Part shown: in pieces, positions 6,934 to 11,153 of the stretch
Layout of the letters: every line of letters starts with the position of its first letter
Position numbering within the stretch: the stretch's first letter is position 1
From: Anaerolineales bacterium
Lineage (GTDB): Bacteria; Chloroflexota; Anaerolineae; Anaerolineales; Villigracilaceae
Direction of reading: 5' to 3'
Assembly (NCBI GenBank): GCA_025938055.1
Contig: JAICQC010000114.1
Coordinates: 1-11,153 of the forward strand
Length of the DNA stretch: 11,153 nt
Notes under the pieces: generated by a model
The model's database searches: none
Seen by the model: the letters and a program-made list of their open reading frames with translations, nothing else
What the model was told of the DNA's origin: nothing
Program-made: the position numbers and the translations under genes

Positions 6934-6941
6934 GAAAGGAG
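6934..6941 (+). promoter_or_regulatory. Ribosome-binding site that fixes the lipoprotein start
   Basis: GAAAGGAG ends 8 bases before the ATG at 6950. It lies inside the reading frame opened by the earlier in-frame ATG at 6926, so that earlier ATG is very unlikely to be the start. Confidence 0.8.
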
Positions 6942-6949
6942 TAAGAAGA

Positions 6950-7549
6950 ATGAAAAAACCAACTTTACTGGGAGCCATGCTTGTACTGGCTCTTCTTCTC
7001 GCCGCCTGTGCTCCCGCTGCAACCCCAGCGGTTGAGTCACCGGTGGCTCCCATTGAGCCGACGACGGAACTGACAGAGCCACCAGTCACCGACATGCCAG
7101 CCACTGAGTCCCCGGCTGCGACGGAGCCGCCAGCCGCCACCGAAGCCCCCGCGACGGACCCCGCTGAGACAGCTGGTGTACCGGTCACCGGTGCAGCAAC
7201 AGTGAATGTCGCTGAGGTCGGGACCTTTGGTCAGGCTCTGGTAGATGGGACAGGACGTTCGCTCTACCTCTTCACGAACGATACGCAAAATAGCGGTACC
7301 AGTTCCTGTACTGGGGAATGTCTTGTAGAATGGCCGCCTCTCTTTACGGATGGTGAGCCTGTCGCTGGTGAGGGTGTGGATCAGTCCATGTTGGGCACCA
7401 TCACACTCGCCGACGGTACAACGCAGGTGACCTATAATGGCTGGCCCCTTTACTACTTCCATGAAGATGCTGCAGCTGGCGATGCCAATGGTCAAGGCGT
7501 AGGCGGTGTCTGGTTCCTCGTTTCCCCGACTGGTGAGATGATCGAATAG
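6950..7549 (+). CDS. Secreted lipoprotein with PF03640-type repeats
   Basis: The product is 199 residues. It starts with a Lys-Lys n-region, a Leu/Ala-rich core and the lipobox LAAC, so C20 should be lipidated and the protein anchored outside the membrane. Residues 21-80 form a Pro/Thr/Ala/Glu-rich linker with repeated TEPPAAT-like units, probably an extended spacer. Residues 84-198 match the 'secreted repeat of unknown function' family (PF03640/COG4315). One unit is seen in LVDGTGRSLYLFTND with CTGEC (C120, C124) and WPPL, and a second in VTYNGWPLYYF, GDANGQGVGGVWFLVSP. The function of the family is not established. The start is set by the ribosome-binding site; it has its own promoter and terminator, so it is probably monocistronic. 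Confidence 0.88.
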   Translation: MKKPTLLGAMLVLALLLAACAPAATPAVESPVAPIEPTTELTEPPVTDMPATESPAATEPPAATEAPATDPAETAGVPVTGAATVNVAEVGTFGQALVDGTGRSLYLFTNDTQNSGTSSCTGECLVEWPPLFTDGEPVAGEGVDQSMLGTITLADGTTQVTYNGWPLYYFHEDAAAGDANGQGVGGVWFLVSPTGEMIE

Positions 7550-7575
7550 TAATTGAGATTTGTTAGAGCATTAGA

Positions 7576-7605
7576 ACTTGGGCGAGGTGAAAACCTCGCC
7601 CAAGT
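7576..7605. terminator. Bidirectional terminator between convergent genes
   Basis: ACTTGGGCGAGGT (7576-7588) and its exact complement (7593-7605) enclose a GAAA tetraloop, a 13-bp perfect stem. It lies 27 bases after the lipoprotein stop and directly beside the stop of the minus-strand VOC gene (7609-7611). The trailing CATTTAAT is AT-rich on the plus side, although it has no long T-run. Its position between convergent genes suggests it ends transcription from both sides. Confidence 0.75.
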
Positions 7606-7608
7606 CAT

Positions 7609-7998
7609 TTAATCAGGATGACTGATCACATTTCCATCGGCGTCGGTTTTCAAGAGCCCTTTGCTTATATCGAGCAAAACCAGTGGATTTCCCCACGGGT
7701 CTTCCACGACGACGCAGCGACCAATCTGTATATCAAACAACGGGACGATCACCTTGCCACCTGCCTGTTCAATCCGCGTTGCCGCTTCCTCGGCAGAGTC
7801 CACCAGAAGGTCCACTTCCTGCCTCTGAGCTTCGGTTTGGAGGACCAGCTCTGCATCCGATTCGGGCAAACGTAAGCCAGCAGCAGTTTCCGTGCGCCAG
7901 ATCAATTGATGACCGAGACGATCACGATAAAACGACAGTCCCACCTCGAGGTCAGGAACATATAGACGAATACAATCTACTTTGCGAAAGAGTGGCAT
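7609..7998 (-). CDS. VOC-family (glyoxalase/bleomycin-resistance-fold) protein
   Basis: This 129-residue protein has the two beta-alpha-beta-beta-beta halves of the vicinal oxygen chelate fold. It opens with VDCIRLYVPDLEVGLSFYRDRLG (split here as VDCIRLYVPDLE and SFYRDRLG) and ends with VVVEDPWGNPLVLLD at 96-110. In metal-dependent members the first strand carries a His or Gln and the last strand a Glu after GNP; here those places hold Cys9 and Val107, so metal-dependent catalysis is doubtful and a binding role is possible. No ribosome-binding site precedes the ATG. The start lies 3 bases after the stop of the DinB gene (TAA CTC ATG), so translation probably depends on coupling. Confidence 0.82.
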   Translation of the reverse strand: MPLFRKVDCIRLYVPDLEVGLSFYRDRLGHQLIWRTETAAGLRLPESDAELVLQTEAQRQEVDLLVDSAEEAATRIEQAGGKVIVPLFDIQIGRCVVVEDPWGNPLVLLDISKGLLKTDADGNVISHPD

Positions 7999-8001
7999 GA
8001 G

Positions 8002-8466
8002 TTATTTCAATGTACACAACGCCTGGCGGATCTCGCCCAGGTGGTAGGCAGTATGGACCACGATGGCGAGCGAGCCGCCGATGGTATCTTCATTCCAGAC
8101 CTGGTTTTCCCGGAAAAGATTGCTCATGCGCTGATATGCCTCTCTTAAGTTCTTTTTGTATTTTTCCCACTCGGCGGGCGACACCTTTTCCACCGTTCGC
8201 CAGACTTCACCCCAATCGACGCGCGTGTTGTCGTTGTACACGATGGCACGCTCTAGGACTTCGATGTAAAAGGTGACATGCGCAACCTGAGCCGCAAGCG
8301 AAGCACACTTCCCGCCGACCGGGATCGACGCCTCTTCTGCAGAGATCGTTTGAAGGGTTTCAAAAAGCGACGTGCCCCGGTCCAAATATATTCCGTGGTG
8401 TTTTGCCTCGAACGTTTCTTCCATATACTCCCTGAGGCTGTTTATATAGTCCTGCTCCATTGCCAT
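8002..8466 (-). CDS. DinB/YfiT-family putative metal-dependent protein
   Basis: This 154-residue four-helix-bundle protein has the metal triad of the DinB superfamily: H63 in AAQVAHVTFY, and H138/H142 in HTAYHLGEIRQAL. Family members include thiol S-transferases (bacillithiol and mycothiol users) and proteins of unknown function. I place the start at 8466 and not at the TTG at 8487: AGGA lies 7 bases upstream of the ATG, and the chosen start gives a 4-base gap after the upstream TAA instead of a 17-base overlap. Gene order and spacing make it the second gene of a three-gene operon. Confidence 0.85.
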   Translation of the reverse strand: MAMEQDYINSLREYMEETFEAKHHGIYLDRGTSLFETLQTISAEEASIPVGGKCASLAAQVAHVTFYIEVLERAIVYNDNTRVDWGEVWRTVEKVSPAEWEKYKKNLREAYQRMSNLFRENQVWNEDTIGGSLAIVVHTAYHLGEIRQALCTLK

Positions 8467-8470
8467 AAAG

Positions 8471-9040
8471 TTATCCTGCCTGTTCAAACGCGGATTTCAT
8501 CCACGCGACCAACTCGGAATCAACTTCCTTCGCGTCGGTCACGTTGACGATGTAATTGCACATGCTGCCCTTGGGCTGTTCCAACAGCCGCGCGTTCTGA
8601 TTGAGGTCTTTGGCATTGATGCCCACCTCGAAGCGGGAGTTGGTCTTGGGACCGATCATCACGAACTGCTTCTTACGCCGCAGACTGACGTAGCCCTTCT
8701 TCGGGGCGATCTCGAACTCGCCAAACTTGTTGATCTCCTTCATCAACTTCTCGTGGATGGGGCGCATGTGTGCCTTTGCCCCCGAATAGATTTCGTCGAG
8801 CACTGCATCTGTGGGTTTGCCTTCGGCAGCGCGTTGACCGTCTGGCTGCAGGACAGTGTGGACGAGGGTATTTGCATCGCCGTGACCGAGCCCCAGCTCA
8901 CGCTTGAGATAGTCTCGGATTTCACCGTGTTTGGTTAGTCCACTTTTCTTGATGATGGCAGCCAGCTCATCGAGCGACTTACCCGTCTTCTTTTGAATGT
9001 TGTCCAGCTGCGTTTGAACAGCTTTGTCGAGGGAACTCAT
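8471..9040 (-). CDS. DUF4287-DUF5655 domain protein
   Basis: The product is 189 residues. Residues about 8-62 (KKTGKSLDELAAIIKKSGL followed by HGEIRDYLKRELGLGHGDAN) match the DUF4287 helical domain. Residues about 78-187 match DUF5655, seen in LDEIYSGAKAHMRPIHEKLM, GYVSLRRKKQFVMIGP and RFEVGINAK. This pairing is common in bacteria, but the function is not known to me; DUF5655 often accompanies small stress or detoxification genes. It is soluble with no signal. AAGGAG (9049-9054) lies 8 bases before the ATG. It is the first gene of the minus-strand operon ending with the VOC gene. Confidence 0.88.
   Translation of the reverse strand: MSSLDKAVQTQLDNIQKKTGKSLDELAAIIKKSGLTKHGEIRDYLKRELGLGHGDANTLVHTVLQPDGQRAAEGKPTDAVLDEIYSGAKAHMRPIHEKLMKEINKFGEFEIAPKKGYVSLRRKKQFVMIGPKTNSRFEVGINAKDLNQNARLLEQPKGSMCNYIVNVTDAKEVDSELVAWMKSAFEQAG
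8474..8477 (-). promoter_or_regulatory. Ribosome-binding site overlapping the last codons of the upstream gene
   Basis: AGGA immediately precedes the TAA (8471-8473) of the DUF4287-DUF5655 gene and lies 7 bases before the DinB ATG at 8466. This supports that start and suggests coupled translation. Confidence 0.65.
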
Positions 9041-9184
9041 AGCCTGATCTCCTTATTTGAAACGTGCATCTCTAGTGCCACAGTCCAGGAATAAAACCGA
9101 TGAGTAGGAAAGCCGGTTTGTGCGTCAGGGGGATCATCGCGAGCAGAACATGGCCGCTTACCTGAATCGGATAATGATGCTCTG
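9041..9184 (-). other. Leader region of about 140 bases before the DUF4287-DUF5655 gene
   Basis: Between the promoter and the start codon lie roughly 140 bases with no recognisable gene. The only pairing I see is AAACCG/CGGTTT with a 14-base loop (about 9097-9122), too weak to call. Nothing matches a riboswitch I know. Confidence 0.35.
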
Positions 9185-9213
9185 ATTATAGAACATTGTT
9201 TCTATTAATACAA
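9185..9213 (-). promoter_or_regulatory. Promoter of the DUF4287-DinB-VOC operon
   Basis: On the minus strand TATAAT (9190-9185) is a perfect -10 box, 17 bases downstream of TTGTAT (9213-9208, 3 of 6 to the -35 consensus). An ATTGT/ACAAT inverted repeat (9195-9199 and 9210-9214) overlaps it and could be an operator. It lies just after the end of the B3/B4 gene (stop at 9237). Confidence 0.6.
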
Positions 9214-9236
9214 TTCCCCGCGTAGTGTTTTGTGTA

Positions 9237-9914
9237 TTAACTGCCTGGGTAGACTTTTAGCAATTCGACCTGCGCCTGCGGAGCAAAGATCAGCACGTTA
9301 TCCCGGATATGTTGTACGTGTTGTTCCACCGTTTGTGTATCGATCCCTGGTGGGGCATACACTGTAAACACTACATTCTGCGTGCCTGGCGTAATCTGCG
9401 TGCGCTGGTCTGGACCGTATATGATGCTGGAGATCACGCCTACCTGATCGCTGATCAGCATGTCACCGGGTTTCAGAGACTGCTCCTCTCCGCGCAGCAG
9501 CGTGTAACGCTCATTACCGGTCGCCACATCCAGCGTGAGAGGCAATCGTAGCGTATCCAGGTCATGACCCGCCGTCAGCAACATATCCTCCATCTCCGTC
9601 ATGAACATCGCTTCTACCAGTGAAGCGACGCTCGGGATGGACTTTCCCTTCAACACCATCGACTCCAACTGCAGCTGTACGTGATAGGTCTTTTTGAAAC
9701 GACGATAATATTCGCCATACGCCTGCAAAACAGGATGGCTGGCGATCGCGGCACGGTCCTGCCCGGAATATCGGGCGCGCAGTTGCTCTTCCAATCCCAT
9801 TTTTTGTCTCTCCAACTCGTCGTGATGGGCAGGGTTGGAAACGGCTCGCATGACTAGCACGCCCGCATGCGCTTCTGGATACGTGGATCTCCATGCAGAT
9901 GTGATTTCGAACAT
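9237..9914 (-). CDS. B3/B4 tRNA-binding-domain protein (COG3382-like)
   Basis: The 225-residue product resembles stand-alone B3/B4-domain proteins (PF03483), related to part of the phenylalanyl-tRNA synthetase beta chain and often annotated as solo B3/4 domain. Landmarks are the N-terminal FEITSAWRSTYPEAHAGVL, the helix YYRRFKKTYHV at 70-79, and the core SIPSVASLVEAMFMTEM followed by LLTAGHDLD. Such proteins are thought to bind or edit tRNA or amino acids, but the role is not settled. I start it at the ATG at 9914, where homology begins; an ATG at 10040 would overlap the upstream gene's coding end by 112 bases. There is no good ribosome-binding site (only CTGG), and the gap to the upstream gene is 14 bases. 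Confidence 0.82.
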   Translation of the reverse strand: MFEITSAWRSTYPEAHAGVLVMRAVSNPAHHDELERQKMGLEEQLRARYSGQDRAAIASHPVLQAYGEYYRRFKKTYHVQLQLESMVLKGKSIPSVASLVEAMFMTEMEDMLLTAGHDLDTLRLPLTLDVATGNERYTLLRGEEQSLKPGDMLISDQVGVISSIIYGPDQRTQITPGTQNVVFTVYAPPGIDTQTVEQHVQHIRDNVLIFAPQAQVELLKVYPGS

Positions 9915-9928
9915 TGCCAGGTGTTTTC

Positions 9929-10264
9929 TTATCCTATCCCTGCAATTGGGATGGAAATGATCATGGAAAGAAACGAGATTGCTCCGCCAATGATTGCCGC
10001 GACGAGCACAGGGATAGCTACTGCCAGGATGCTGTTCCAACTAACCTTTGTGATCAGAAATCGTGTCGACCGGGCTGCCAGGGCTCCGAGTAAAAGTATG
10101 ACGAGGCTCTGACAGGCAAGCGAAATGCCCATGGCAGTGAGACCCTGCCTCTCGCTGACGCCGTTGAGGGCAATCATTTGCAAGAGAAGTAAGACAACGG
10201 CAAGAAAGACAAGAATGAGAACAGTCAGAATGGCGGAAATAGTAGCGGGTGATTTAGTACTCAT
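9929..10264 (-). CDS. Small three-helix membrane protein of unknown function
   Basis: I do not recognise this 111-residue protein. It has three clear hydrophobic helices: about 9-31 (Leu/Val/Ile rich), 42-65 (ending GALAARS) and 78-110 (Ala/Ile/Gly rich). They are joined by a loop with polar NGVSERQG and a basic RSTRFLITK segment. GGAG lies 4 bases before the ATG at 10264, which is why I prefer it to the open frame extending upstream to 10483, where the residues are Ser-rich noise overlapping the neighbouring gene. It is probably translated with the B3/B4 gene 14 bases downstream. Confidence 0.72.
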   Translation of the reverse strand: MSTKSPATISAILTVLILVFLAVVLLLLQMIALNGVSERQGLTAMGISLACQSLVILLLGALAARSTRFLITKVSWNSILAVAIPVLVAAIIGGAISFLSMIISIPIAGIG

Positions 10265-10300
10265 TTTTCTCCAAATATCAACATGTTTTGAGAGGTTGGG

Positions 10301-10323
10301 AAAATTATCAGCCTTCATGCTGA
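10301..10323 (-). terminator. Weak terminator-like hairpin after the membrane protease-like gene
   Basis: On the minus strand TCAGC (10323-10319) pairs with GCTGA (10312-10308) around ATGAAG and is followed by TAATTTT. The stem has only five pairs, so it may only slow the polymerase. It sits 8 bases after the stop of the upstream gene and could separate it from the downstream membrane gene. Confidence 0.3.
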
Positions 10324-10331
10324 CCGATTCC

Positions 10332-11153
10332 TTACAGCTCCACGCCTGGACCCAGGACGAAGATGTGAAAGAGCGCGAGGACGACGGCAAGGATGATCCA
10401 GGTCCAATTGCGCTGGATGACGACATGTTCGTCGGATCGTTCCGGGAACCATTTCGTGTTGAGCAGTTGCGACATCCACGCAAAGGCAGAACTGCCGCCG
10501 AATGCCGCGGCTGCTGATGTCAGGATGACGAACGTACCGATGGGGTTGAACCACGCGCCCAGGGAGGAAGCCGTCGCGCCTGCCAGGTAGGGGAATAGAG
10601 TCAGCCTAAAGCCGCGCTTCATGCGTTCGGTCGGGTCGGAACCGATCAGCGTCTTCATCTCGCGCAGGGCGAACCATATGCCAGACAAATACAGGAAGAG
10701 ACCAATCACAGTCAGCAGTGCTCTCCACAGCCAGGCAGGCGCAAACCCATCCACGACATTTACCCAGTCGCCGACGCCAATGACCCCGGAAAACAACGGG
10801 TATCCGGCTGCCACGAAAAAGTTGCCGCTCATCGCGAACCAGAGGAAGTAACGCAATGTTGGTGATGTGACCGCCGTGCGGCGGAATGCCAGCCAGAAGA
10901 AATAGGCAGCTATGAAGTTGACGAGTGTCCCCGCCGCGGCGATGAAACGGATTCCAGCATCGCTCACCGAGGTGGTATCGCATTCGAAGTGTGCCGACGA
11001 GAGCACCAGCGGTGTACCGCCGACCATGAGACAGGCGCCGCCGTGCCCCAGCGCCTCATGGATCACATTTTTGATTATGAATGAAACGATACCGATTGCC
11101 AGAATGGTCAGCAGGTCAATGGAAAGACGATGGCTCTTCGTTGAGGCATTCAT
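10332..11153 (-). CDS. Multi-pass membrane protein, M50-like with an HExxxH variant; 5' end at the window edge
   Basis: The 273-residue frame begins at an ATG that coincides with the window edge, so it may be complete or may extend further. It has about six to seven hydrophobic helices. In the first helix the sequence is IHEALGHGGA, so H32, E33 and H37 are spaced as HExxxH, not the HExxH of zinc metalloproteases. Other M50 landmarks are present: AAGTLVN (73-79) where site-2 proteases have AGPxxN, and NVVDG (132-136) where they have an NxxDG supplying the third zinc ligand. A relation to M50 proteases is therefore supported, but activity is uncertain. The C-terminal helix (about 250-268) ends the protein. 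It is followed by the small membrane protein gene. Confidence 0.78.
   Translation of the reverse strand: MNASTKSHRLSIDLLTILAIGIVSFIIKNVIHEALGHGGACLMVGGTPLVLSSAHFECDTTSVSDAGIRFIAAAGTLVNFIAAYFFWLAFRRTAVTSPTLRYFLWFAMSGNFFVAAGYPLFSGVIGVGDWVNVVDGFAPAWLWRALLTVIGLFLYLSGIWFALREMKTLIGSDPTERMKRGFRLTLFPYLAGATASSLGAWFNPIGTFVILTSAAAAFGGSSAFAWMSQLLNTKWFPERSDEHVVIQRNWTWIILAVVLALFHIFVLGPGVEL

Noticed and set aside
6926..6949. Earlier ATG for the lipoprotein
   Set aside because: It would place the ribosome-binding site within the gene and put eight extra residues before the signal peptide.
7037..7495. Minus-strand frame opposite the lipoprotein gene
   Set aside because: The plus frame has a lipobox, ribosome-binding site, promoter and family motifs; the minus frame has none of these.
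8467..8487. TTG start for the DinB gene
   Set aside because: It overlaps the upstream gene by 17 bases, while the ATG at 8466 has an AGGA at good spacing.
10265..10483. Upstream extension of the small membrane protein
   Set aside because: Ser-rich sequence overlapping the M50-like gene; the ATG at 10264 has GGAG just before it.
1..11153. Mobile element, prophage, CRISPR or defence island
   Set aside because: No transposase, integrase, terminal repeats, spacer arrays or defence-type nuclease domains were seen in any frame.

Overview
The window is an ordinary-looking stretch of bacterial chromosome with about 55% G+C. Gene content and protein style point to Chloroflexota, probably an Anaerolineae-type organism, but there is no rRNA or marker gene to fix the taxonomy, so this is an inference. 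I see no insertion sequence, phage gene, CRISPR array, tRNA or rRNA. Intergenic gaps are short, and the densely packed genes often overlap by ATGA or sit a few bases apart.

Left half, plus strand (1-6668). This is an acetyltransferase cluster. It opens with the C-terminal end of one RimJ/RimL-type GNAT (2-79), overlapped by ATGA by a complete paralogue (76-645). Two tandem-domain (double) GNATs follow that are clearly paralogous to each other (691-1689 and 1776-2813). After a strong hairpin (2823-2861) come a zinc-ribbon protein with a histone-H1-like basic tail (2900-3349), an ATGA-overlapping HAD hydrolase (3346-3963), an Eis-like GNAT (4043-5377) and an MFS exporter (5406-6668). A terminator-like hairpin closes this block at about 6708-6743.

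Middle (6669-7606). An AT-rich gap carries a recognisable promoter, followed by one secreted lipoprotein gene (6950-7549) with a Pro/Thr/Glu-rich linker and a PF03640-type repeat domain. A perfect 13-bp hairpin with a GAAA loop lies between it and the convergent genes to its right.

Right part, minus strand (7609-11153). Two groups are read leftwards. The first runs from a clear promoter (9185-9213) through a DUF4287-DUF5655 protein, a DinB-family protein and a VOC-family protein, packed so tightly that coupled translation is likely. The second contains an M50-like integral membrane protein at the window edge, a small three-helix membrane protein, and a B3/B4-domain protein.

No single new system is evident. 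The points most worth a second look are the two side-by-side pairs of duplicated acetyltransferases, the zinc-ribbon/H1-tail protein translationally coupled to a HAD phosphatase, and the membrane protein that has an HExxxH variant in place of HExxH but keeps the other M50 landmarks.
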